Below, one piece after another: positions 27,201 through 34,738 of a DNA stretch of 34,738 nucleotides. Each line of letters opens with the position of its first letter. Positions within the stretch are counted from its first letter, which is position 1. Position numbers and translations under genes: made by a program. This stretch comes from Hondaea fermentalgiana. Lineage: Eukaryota > Sar > Bigyra > Thraustochytrida > Thraustochytriidae. Location: contig NPFB01000118.1 of the NCBI GenBank assembly GCA_014084085.1, forward strand, positions 1 through 34,738. The letters are read 5' to 3'. The notes under the pieces were generated by a model. That model was given only the letters and a program-made list of their open reading frames with translations, was not told the origin of the DNA and ran no database searches.

Positions 27201-30200
27201 GCGTCAACATCAACAGCCGGCGGGCTGCCATTTTTGCCTTCTTTACCGCCATTGACTCGACCGAGGAGATCAAGCCGCTCTTTGACATCCTCTTTCGCGT
27301 CTTTCCCAGTATCGAGGCCGGCGTATTCGACGCGTTCGAAAATCCAAAGGTAGCCATGGAGGCGACCAAGGTCGCGGACATTGCGGTCGAGCGTCTCGCG
27401 GGCTTTGTGAACACGCTCAAGCAGGTTGTCAATCAGCTTGGCCATCTTTGCCTGCCATTCTTTGACAACATTCTCTGTGTTCTCTTTGCAATCATGCAAT
27501 TCGCCCAAGACACTGACAACAATCGTGTCAAGGATTTGCGCTCCGCAGCCATGAAGCGTCTCACGCAGCTCTTTCGTGCCTTTCCGAATCACGAATTCGG
27601 AAAGCATTGGGCGCCCATCTTCGGTTCGCTCATGGAGCCGACCATTACGCTCTTTCCGTCGACAATGCTTAATGCAACCTCGCCTCCCAACGCGCTGATG
27701 ATGATGGATGCTATTACGAGTGGGGCTAATGGGGCTATTTCAACCACGCACATTGATTGGGCTTTGCGTCTCGCTGCCCCAGAGTTTGTCCCGCAGACAA
27801 TTCGTTGTCTTTCTGCTGGTGTTGCAGACAACCGTGGACCTGAGAAGCCTGTGCTTTACATGGTGTATGACGTTCTCGACCGTCTCGTCGTCTACCCTGA
27901 TCTTGTGCGCCCCCACATTACTCTTCTCCTCGACACGCTCCACGTGCGTCTCGAGCGTCGTTACCTCTCGCTCAGGGCGCTGCAGATTCTCACAAAGGTC
28001 GCAGGCCTCGTCGACGACAGCCACAAACACCAGTGCACCAAACTCGTCGATCTTTTGTCCAATTTCCTTCACTTTGCTTCGGCGTCACGAACCTGGGACA
28101 AGTCTGTATTTGACGATGTCGATGAACCAGATAAAACCGTGGACGGTAAACCTTCAAAAAAGTCTGGGCCCAAAAAGAAGCTCACAAAGGATGGTGATGA
28201 CGACAGCAGCGTCGAAGACGACGAAGGTGCCAAAGATGGCAAGAGTGACGACGAGGGCGACGCGAGCGAGGACGATGTAAAGGGCAAGGAAGACGACGAC
28301 GACGACGAAAAGGATGAAGAAGAAGGAGAAGACAGCGAGACCGAAGAAGGTGTCAACGAACCTTTGACGTCAACCTCGGCGCCGACACACATTGTCCCAA
28401 TTCACGTCGGTCGAGTTCGTCCGCGCGAACAAATCACCCATGATGCCCGTGCGCCGCTTTTGACGACCATTACGGACCTCTTGCGCATCGCGCCAGCCGG
28501 AAACTATGCGGAAAAACTTGCCCCTCTCTTTGGTGTTGTGAATATTGATCCTCTGTACGACATTGAGACGCGTCGACAGCTGGTTCAAGCCTTTAGCATG
28601 CTCAAGGGGCCGGCTCAACTGGTGGGGCTCAACGCCTGGGAAGGCAAGCGAGTCAACTTGCACGACTTTGACGCCCGTCTCACTGCCTACGAAAGTCTTG
28701 TAGAGTCGGAGGAGCTGCATCCGGCCGTGATCCATCACGCCCTTTTCGACCTGATCGAGACCGAGTACCCGTTGCGGAGCGCTGCATCGAACTACTTGGT
28801 CAAGGTTGTGTTGACCAAGTGCAGCGACGCGGTGCTGGACGAAGTGGTGCTGCCCGCGCTTCGCGCAAGTCTCAAGTTGCCGCATCCTTTGCCGCGCAAA
28901 TCTGTGGTGCACGTGTTGGGACAAGCAATTGCCTTGCGCAAAACTCCATACCAGGATATGCGCGCGCTCATGCACGCTGACGACCTGGAAACCGACTTTT
29001 TCCACGGCATCGTCCACGTGCAAACGCATCGCCAGGCGCTTGCGCTCAAGAATCTTCGCGAGGCACTGCAGGAAAAGCGTCTCGAGCTCTCCGAAGCCAG
29101 TCTTCTCGATGTGGTACTGCCACTCGTCCTTCACATTATCCTGGAGAGCACGCCTGCCAAGTACGATGCGATGGAAAAGGAGGATGTACACATGCTCCAA
29201 GAGATGGCACGCCACCTTTCATGGCCTTACTACAGCGGCCTCTTGCGACATTTGCTGAACTTGATCAAGCTGTTCCACAAAGGTCCGGTCCCGATCGAGA
29301 AGCGAGCGCTCAACGCCGCGTGCGCCGTGGTCGATGTCTTCCACTTTGATGCTGAGGACGACAAGGTACGCAACGTTCTTCAATTCCAGATTCTCCACAT
29401 GCTCGAGACGCGTCTCAGTGAGGGCAATGATATTCGCATTCATGTGGCGGTTGCCATTGTCAAGGTGCTAAATCGGCTTCCGGCAAAGGTGCGAGCCCTC
29501 AATCTCCCGCGTCTTCTTCGCAAGATTTGTGATGTGATGCGCAGCACCAAGCTACCGGCACGTAACGAGGCTCGCCAGACGCTTATTGCCGTGACCACCG
29601 AACTTGGTCCCGACCATCTCGCAACAGTGATTGACACGCTTCGCGACACGCTGAACGAAGGCTACAAATTGCACATTCGCGGCTACAGTTTGCATGCGTT
29701 GCTTTCTGGCGTGGAGCCCATGCTGCGTGGACGTGTGGACCGTCTCTTGTCCAAGATTATGTCCATTGTGGAGCAGGAGCTCTTTGGCTCACTTGCGCGG
29801 CAAAAACAAACAGAGAGCGAGTACCAGTCACGCATTCGTAATCTCGTCGAGGCTCGGGTCTCGAAGGCCCCGGATCTTGTTGAGCTTTTAGCGCGCAACA
29901 TTGCCTTTCTCCCGTCGAGATCGATTCACAAGATTTTGAGTCCGTTTCTGGAGCGCATCGACACGAGCACTGATGTCAAGGAGCTTCGTACTGCGGAAGA
30001 AGGCCTTCGTCGCGTTCAACTAGGCATCACGCAAAACGAGGGTGTGGATGTGGCTCAATTGCTCGTGTACGTCCACCATCTCATTTCCATGCAAGGAAAG
30101 GGTGCTGTGCGTCTCGATGGTGGCAAAGCCCGCTCAGGTCGCAGCAACGATGATGCTTCCAGGAACGCGGAGCTCGACGGCGTGGACGTCGGCGTGGAGG

Positions 30201-32449
30201 AGGAACGGGATGATAGCGAAGACGAAGACAACGAAGCGGAGGAAAAGGCAGAAAACGATGGTGTCAAACGAAAGGTGAGCCTTGCATCGTGGCTCGTCAA
30301 CGAAAGCCGCGAGGCGCAGCGAAATGCTTTGGAGACGTCGCGCCCTCGCGCCAAGGGTTACGCTGGGATCCACATGATTGAAGCGGCGCCCAAGATGACC
30401 GGTCGCGACCGCTTTGAGAATGTTCGCAGCAGGCAGCCATTGACGGCGACCAAGAAGGCAAATCGGCACATTGTTGTGGACCATGCGTTGGACATCCTGC
30501 TTGGTGCTTTCCGCGTCAAGCGGCTTACCCGCGACAACGAGGAGCACCGCGGCATGCTCGATCCCTTTGTCGACCTTCTCGACGATTTGTGTACGTCAGC
30601 GGCTGCGTCACGAACGACCGTCTTGGCGTTGCGCGTGCTGACGCACGCGTTGCCTTGGGAGCTGCCGCGCATGCGTGCCAAGATTGGGCGCATCACGCGT
30701 CATATTATGAATCTCTTGCAGCGCATTGGGTTCAGCACGGCCAAGGGCGGCGGCAGCGCTCATTCTGTTGCCGCCGACGTGAATTCCACTGCGTCGGATG
30801 TGACGCAGGAAGCGATGCGCATGCTTGGTCTCACGCTGCGCACATGCGAGTACTATGAGATGCCGGAGGACCATCTCAAGTTGCTCATTCTGCTTGCTCA
30901 GCATAACATGGGTGTGACGCAGCGGCAGCAGACCACGTTGAACCTTTTGCGAGCTATCGTGGATCGCCGCCTGGTCGTCCCTGAGGTGTACGACTTAATG
31001 AAGACCTTGGCGGAAATGGTATTCACTGCCGAGAACGCGTCTGTTCGCCATGTGAGCACGCGTATTCTCGTAGCCTTTTTCGTCTATTACCCATTGAGCA
31101 ACAAGCGTTTGCGACAGCACCTCGACCTCTTGGTGGCCAACTTGGACTTTGAGCTCGAGGCAGGCCGGCAGTCGGGCCTCGAGATGCTGCGTGCTATTTT
31201 GGCCAAGTTTCCGCACGAAGTTCTGGATGAGATTGCCTCGTTCCTCTTTCTCTCGCTCGTGCAGCGTCTTGTTAACGAAGACTCGAGCGCGTGTCGTGCA
31301 ATCGTGGCCGAGGTCCTGAAGCGCCTCTTCAACAAGGTGTCCGGGCAGCCGGCGTCGACGCTCCTGGACCTCATGGAGACGTGGTTGACTCAGGATGGCG
31401 AGCTTTTGCTCAAGCGCGCCGCTGCGCAGCTCGTGGGCATTGTCGCGGAGACGGAGGTGGGTCGATCAATGGCTCGCAAACGTGCCGAGGAGCTCTTTGA
31501 GACTCTCGTGGCTATTCTCGACAGCGATCGGGCCACCGCGGACGCCAAGGGTGGCTGGCGCGAGGCCTTTGCCGATGCCGCCGAGGAGGATGAAGACCAT
31601 TGGCTCACGACATACTATGCGCTTATGTCTTTGCAAAAGCTTTGTGCGAGCGTGCGCGCCCTGGGCGAGGCCAAGGCCATTGGTCTATACGAGAACGGCC
31701 TTCTTGGGGCCCTTGTGGAGCACCACCCGCATCGCTGGGTCAAGCTTGCGGCGCTGCGGATGCTGGGTCAGGTTCTCGATACGGATTCGGACAAGGCCCA
31801 ATCGCGCACCATGGACGAGGTGTTTACGCTTGCACAGGCGCAGGTAAAGGTCGTTAATGACGAGTCGCTCGAGACGCAGATGGCCGAGCAACTGACCAAG
31901 AATCTCGTCTGGGCCTTTACCTTTTTCACGACGCGCGCGCTTGCAGAAAGTGAGGATGAGAAATCGGCGGATGCCTTTGAGAAGCTCACGTGGTTGGTCC
32001 GTCGTCTGTCGTTTACGGCACGATACAAGGGCGGCAGCGACGACCGTGGCCGCGCAGATTTGCGACAGCTTGTGGCCTTTCGACTGTTTGCCATGGCGGC
32101 AACGCAGCTTGGCGAAAAGCTGGAGCCCTTGCTTGTACCGATGCTGCAGCCTCTGGTGCGCGTGAGCGAACAGCCTGCCGAGCACGGCAAGACGTACGAG
32201 GCGCCGCAGCTCGCACGGGATGTTCTCGAGTTGCTTGAGCAGATTATGGGTGCGCAGACGTATCTGCGTGCGTTTACGAGCGTGCAAACGAGCATCGAGA
32301 CGACGCGGCGTGACCGCAAGAGTGCGCGTGCCGCCGAGCGCGTGCAGGACCCGATCAGCTTCCAGCGGAAGCGCCAGCAAAAGTCGAAGGCGTCCCGGGA
32401 GTCGAAGAAGCGCAAGATTTCCGCGATGCGAAAGCGCCAGGGTCGCTGA
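24233..32449 (+). CDS. UTP20: U3 snoRNP / small-subunit processome protein UTP20
   Basis: Very large HEAT-repeat scaffold of the nucleolar SSU processome, needed for 18S rRNA processing. The product has 2738 residues in one exon (human 2785, yeast 2493). The ATG has A at -3, and the N-terminus (MPERRHKFRRLKERVAS) is family-like. Family marks: the early block LLGHRRDFVRKFAADAFAPVLRRLP, the long central DRIM region with alpha-helical repeats throughout, and a Lys/Arg-rich end (KSKASRESKKRKISAMRKRQ). Inserts: a Lys/Ala-rich segment at about 326-367, a strongly acidic one at about 1300-1379 (Asp/Glu/Lys), and a smaller acidic one at about 1982-2014. Acidic and basic inserts are common in nucleolar proteins. 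TGA TGA double stop at 32447-32452. It shares ribosome biogenesis with NOG1 in the same window. Confidence 0.95.
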   Translation: MPERRHKFRRLKERVASTDVSVARKVLSEHDLDLDGSSSSWTLEALETARSTDLTASFSAFSKEIDPYIHSLPLILHNLTRILDALERTLGASDTSQDAKLTLLKLVPVIAKDVREELLPHIDRLLDAVVGQIVEDDLDLCAEAFRALGGLLTELDLDLDSLRDYMAQLLGHRRDFVRKFAADAFAPVLRRLPPKQLANQVKRVICRFAAGPDAPSRYEKQQEEIVDGAAQLMFATIRNVQRKLHSRAPEVLDALLSTLFTTSDDEVLAQRNACVKRTLDLVLYYSDKESCLPVWEAFKRVAANVAASASISTSPETDDQAATAPISAGKKKTPTKSAKRKRAKAADAEPAKAKATTPKGKAKKPKRYAPANLARFCGIVTVAMRFKRYRCAHPDVAADVLASLLAAPTKSLWDLRDDEHRVDILDAMLDLTLVIGDRAPTGSAAQRILLQYACIADLPRLVETAVRFPHAENALERLTRDLDNRFEATEEKETIVQVAAMVASPERDWLKATPSGILVYCAEHLREDQDTIRAMQLAAPGKANDVMVKALVEFVKSESVDPDARNLAIELLALNADWTRSREPRRDLLQHMLGNLHEVIADPTSLLTFSNLVELECDNLSDTQKQAVLDQHRTQLINNLAHPSHKLRLGSIKLLRDLWPEEQFLTRPDDEVDDDTQQPRCDILDKMAKLEAMPVTFDNERSRQHVMLDLERLVRLQRVPSSFHAPIASFYLGQFSVKYSPLWKWVSKAILSFAEDSDRFHNVFWPYLWMHIQRLSCDRADHEFEIDSNPASNFGSTSTMQVFTTTMEACVPIASKLESHAIVLVPLFFRFLRDEYYTAEGRDDLDQPASDEAENAFLDAMDPSDAPPAVSPGTSRGLTTGKLVAWLRVLSAFTKFRPHPRTDVLRSIFERLLLKIDTHVQELCLQGLCHMRLPCMHGHQETLEKLIKEDTFRDTITIFKIQEIDPAQRPGLLPILYRVLFARLLIRKRSVNINSRRAAIFAFFTAIDSTEEIKPLFDILFRVFPSIEAGVFDAFENPKVAMEATKVADIAVERLAGFVNTLKQVVNQLGHLCLPFFDNILCVLFAIMQFAQDTDNNRVKDLRSAAMKRLTQLFRAFPNHEFGKHWAPIFGSLMEPTITLFPSTMLNATSPPNALMMMDAITSGANGAISTTHIDWALRLAAPEFVPQTIRCLSAGVADNRGPEKPVLYMVYDVLDRLVVYPDLVRPHITLLLDTLHVRLERRYLSLRALQILTKVAGLVDDSHKHQCTKLVDLLSNFLHFASASRTWDKSVFDDVDEPDKTVDGKPSKKSGPKKKLTKDGDDDSSVEDDEGAKDGKSDDEGDASEDDVKGKEDDDDDEKDEEEGEDSETEEGVNEPLTSTSAPTHIVPIHVGRVRPREQITHDARAPLLTTITDLLRIAPAGNYAEKLAPLFGVVNIDPLYDIETRRQLVQAFSMLKGPAQLVGLNAWEGKRVNLHDFDARLTAYESLVESEELHPAVIHHALFDLIETEYPLRSAASNYLVKVVLTKCSDAVLDEVVLPALRASLKLPHPLPRKSVVHVLGQAIALRKTPYQDMRALMHADDLETDFFHGIVHVQTHRQALALKNLREALQEKRLELSEASLLDVVLPLVLHIILESTPAKYDAMEKEDVHMLQEMARHLSWPYYSGLLRHLLNLIKLFHKGPVPIEKRALNAACAVVDVFHFDAEDDKVRNVLQFQILHMLETRLSEGNDIRIHVAVAIVKVLNRLPAKVRALNLPRLLRKICDVMRSTKLPARNEARQTLIAVTTELGPDHLATVIDTLRDTLNEGYKLHIRGYSLHALLSGVEPMLRGRVDRLLSKIMSIVEQELFGSLARQKQTESEYQSRIRNLVEARVSKAPDLVELLARNIAFLPSRSIHKILSPFLERIDTSTDVKELRTAEEGLRRVQLGITQNEGVDVAQLLVYVHHLISMQGKGAVRLDGGKARSGRSNDDASRNAELDGVDVGVEEERDDSEDEDNEAEEKAENDGVKRKVSLASWLVNESREAQRNALETSRPRAKGYAGIHMIEAAPKMTGRDRFENVRSRQPLTATKKANRHIVVDHALDILLGAFRVKRLTRDNEEHRGMLDPFVDLLDDLCTSAAASRTTVLALRVLTHALPWELPRMRAKIGRITRHIMNLLQRIGFSTAKGGGSAHSVAADVNSTASDVTQEAMRMLGLTLRTCEYYEMPEDHLKLLILLAQHNMGVTQRQQTTLNLLRAIVDRRLVVPEVYDLMKTLAEMVFTAENASVRHVSTRILVAFFVYYPLSNKRLRQHLDLLVANLDFELEAGRQSGLEMLRAILAKFPHEVLDEIASFLFLSLVQRLVNEDSSACRAIVAEVLKRLFNKVSGQPASTLLDLMETWLTQDGELLLKRAAAQLVGIVAETEVGRSMARKRAEELFETLVAILDSDRATADAKGGWREAFADAAEEDEDHWLTTYYALMSLQKLCASVRALGEAKAIGLYENGLLGALVEHHPHRWVKLAALRMLGQVLDTDSDKAQSRTMDEVFTLAQAQVKVVNDESLETQMAEQLTKNLVWAFTFFTTRALAESEDEKSADAFEKLTWLVRRLSFTARYKGGSDDRGRADLRQLVAFRLFAMAATQLGEKLEPLLVPMLQPLVRVSEQPAEHGKTYEAPQLARDVLELLEQIMGAQTYLRAFTSVQTSIETTRRDRKSARAAERVQDPISFQRKRQQKSKASRESKKRKISAMRKRQGR

Positions 32450-33206
32450 TGAGTTGCGTGGGAGGCCCGTCCGTCCCGTTCACCCTACGAACCACTTACT
32501 TTCCGTCTGGTCTCGCTTGCCTCGATGGCTTGCTTGCTTGCTTGCTTGATTGCTTTCGCTTTGCCTTTCCTTTCCTTTGTGTGGTAGTATACTATCAATA
32601 ACTGTAAGACCATTTTCTTGGGGATTCTGTGGGTCGGTTCCGAACGATGATGACGCGCTTTTGTGCAGCGACGCATACGTATGTCTCGTGTTGTGTCTTC
32701 GTGCGCAACGCAAAAACATAGTTCAGGAGAAAATAAAAGTCGCCTCGTTCTATTCTAGGCTCGCCCAGAACGTTCTCTTTCAAACGAGCCAAGCGCAGGT
32801 CGACGACGACGACGCCGCCGACGACGCCGCCGCCGACGCCGCCGACGACGATACGGACCCGCTGCTCCTATTCCGAGACCGACGTGCCCGTGATCGAGAG
32901 GCGACATGTGTGTGAGCGAGCGAGCGAGCGGGCGGGCGAGCGAGGGAAATGTCTCGAGCCAAGTTCTCCCCGCCGGATCGATAACGCGGGCCATCTGCGG
33001 TTCTCCGTGTCTCCCTCCCTCGAACTTGGGCCGCGCGGGACCTGCGAACTCGGCTCAGCTTGTCGGCAGCGATGGAGTTCTCCGGCATGGCGACCAGGCG
33101 GGACGGGACATGCTGGCCGCAGGATTCCGCAGGCCGGGCGTCTCTGCGACTGCGTGCGTCGTGCAGGCCAAGATTGTTTCATGTCTTGTTTGTTTGTCTG
33201 TTGGAT

Positions 33207-33221
33207 GGGGGGGGGGGGGGG
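33207..33221 (+). repeat. 15-base homopolymer G run
   Basis: Fifteen consecutive G bases. Such a run is prone to slippage and to length error in sequencing, so the exact length should be treated with caution. Confidence 0.95.
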
Positions 33222-34407
33222 TGCGGGATTTCATGTGGTCATGGTGAACATGCATGGTGAACATGCATGGTGATGGCGATCATCGTCATCGTTTTCTTCT
33301 CCGGCTTCTTCTTCTTCCTCTTCTTCTTCTTCTGCGGGGGTTTCTTCTTGCATGGGGTGTGCGTGCGCATGAAGATGAACATGGATGGGAAAAAAGGAGA
33401 AGGAGAAGGAGAAGGAGAAGCTCGCGCCGGGTGGGATCGTGCACAAGACGACGACGCACGCCGCCTCCGCATTCTCGTTCATGCTCCTCCATCATCATCA
33501 TCACCACCATCCGAGCCTGCGGAGAGCACTTGTTATAACTGTGAATCCCGTCGCCAGGCCCTCCGCGGTGCGCCGACCTCACGCACGCCCGCGGCTCGAT
33601 ATCGATCGGCAGCGACCTGGCCGGCGCGGCGGTGCGGCGGTCCGCATCTAGCCCGAGCCTCTGCGAGGGCCTGGCGCCTGTGGAAAAAGCAGGCCTCGCG
33701 CGAATTGAATTGCCAGCTGCTGCTACGCTTCTCCCGCGTACGCCCCGGTGTAACGGCCCGCGCGCAAATTTCCACGCCGCCAGAAAAACCTCACGCGGCC
33801 GCGCCCTCCCGCGTCCTGCGCGCCGCCGCCGCCGCGCAGGGCCAGCCGGAGGGGGAGGAAGGGGGCTAGCTAGCGCGAGGGCAGGGCCGCGCGAGGGCGC
33901 GAGGCGCTGCGCTGCACGTGCCGCGCATCGCAGGCAGGCAAGATGCGCATCTAGTGGAGGCGGTTTAGGCAGCGTTTTGCGTTGCGCAGCCCCAGCCCTC
34001 GTTAGCGCGTAGTACCTTCCGCAGGCCCCCCGGCGCGACGCCTAAACGCGGCAAAAGTCGCTGCGTGCCCCCATGGGGCAGCGGGGGAAAGCAGCGTGGG
34101 GGGGGCCCCGAGGGGGGTGCGCGGCGAGTCGAGCGCAAGGAGGGGCGGCGGGACAATAAGCGCGAGAAAACAACAAACCTCGTCGAGAAGCCGCGTCGCG
34201 CGCGGAGAAGACGCCGCGCGAGGACGCGCGAGCAGGCGGCGCGAGCGGGGCGGGGCGTGGCGTGCGGAGGCGCGCGTCCGCGGAGGCCTGCGAGCGAGCG
34301 AGCGAGGTGCGCGAGCTGCACGAGCTGCGCGAGCTGCGCGAGGAGAGCGAGATTGGGTTTGAAAATCGTCGAAGAGCGCGCAGACGCGACTCAACACGAC
34401 CCACGAC

Positions 34408-34467
34408 GCGACGCGCGAGAACGCGACGCGCGAGACCGCGACGCGCGAGGACGCGACGCGCGAGAGC
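34408..34467. repeat. 15-bp tandem array, four copies
   Basis: Four units of GCGACGCGCGAG plus three variable bases. The period is five codons, so one plus-strand frame reads as an Arg/Asp/Ala repeat (RDARE-like). It is set in a very GC-rich, gene-free stretch and is taken as a minisatellite. Confidence 0.9.
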
Positions 34468-34738
34468 GATCGAGTCGCGGCGAGCGAGCGCGCGCGCGAG
34501 GAGCGGCGCGGGCCTGGAAGCAGGGAAAGAAAGCGGCGCGCGCCGGGCCCGTGGGCGCTCCTGGCTGCCTGCCTGCCTGTTACCATAAAAGGGCCAAGGC
34601 GGGAAGGCAAGCGGAGAAAGCAGAGCGAGAAGGACCGGAGCGGCGGCAAGCAAGACGTTGACGACGGCGGCCACGAGCGCCGGCGCCGGTGCGGGCGCAG
34701 GCGCCGGCGGGAGCAGGGCCGCGCGGGCAGCGCGGGCA

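Larger units (their letters stand above)
32450..34738. other. GC-rich, repeat-rich 3' region without a supportable gene
   Basis: UTP20 3' flank, then about 2 kb with no gene I can support. It holds (CTTG)n at 32528-32547, an AATAAA at 32732-32737 (candidate poly(A) signal, 283 bases past the stop), (GAC/GCC)n at about 32803-32852, (GAGC)n around 32915-32940, a 15-G run at 33207-33221, a 13-base tandem CATGGTGAACATG at about 33240-33265, (GAAGGA)n near 33395-33420, and a 15-bp array near the right end. The final 100 bases encode an Ala/Gly-rich open stretch that could be the start of a gene continuing past the window, but no start codon supports it. Confidence 0.5.

Overview
The window reads as nuclear DNA of a GC-rich, unicellular eukaryote that has centrioles or flagella. 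The evidence is a set of long eukaryote-specific genes (UTP20, NOG1, eIF2A, CEP76, inositol-3-phosphate synthase), almost all intronless, one clear GT-AG intron in eIF2A, purine at -3 of the start codons, and no operon or Shine-Dalgarno signals. CEP76 implies centrioles. My best guess is a labyrinthulomycete (thraustochytrid-like) stramenopile. That is an inference from gene style and was not tested by phylogeny.

Layout from left to right: 1-554 is a purine-rich leader with short repeats. A stand-alone tryptophan synthase beta gene (555-2027, +) and myo-inositol-3-phosphate synthase (3231-4805, +) follow. From the last codons of the inositol synthase to 9073 lies the most unusual part: two large inverted repeats stand side by side with no unique DNA between them. 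IR1 has arms 4764-5228 and 5451-5932. IR2 has arms 5930-7053 and 7965-9073. The two loops share a diverged core in the same orientation. A small ORF with a signal-peptide-like start abuts the right edge of IR2 (9027-9296, -).

Then come eIF2A (9561-11576, -, one intron) and NOG1 (11995-14001, +), which diverge from a 418-base spacer. CEP76 (14247-16283, -) follows and is convergent with NOG1. A 2-kb gene-poor stretch holds an (AAGCC)11 run and a 99-bp tandem duplication. Next are a J-domain protein (18295-20055, +), a convergent protein with a KA1-like region and ARM/HEAT-like repeats (20861-22273, -), a 2-kb divergent spacer, and the 8.2-kb intronless UTP20 gene (24233-32449, +). The last 2.3 kb is GC-rich and repeat-rich with no supportable gene.

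Three genes act in ribosome production or translation: NOG1 in 60S assembly, UTP20 in the small-subunit processome, and eIF2A in initiation. Two are biosynthetic (tryptophan, inositol) and one is centriolar (CEP76). The candidate for something undescribed is the double foldback locus. A core element appears to sit at the centre of inverted duplications of whatever flanked it, and in one case that flank is the 3' end of the inositol synthase gene.
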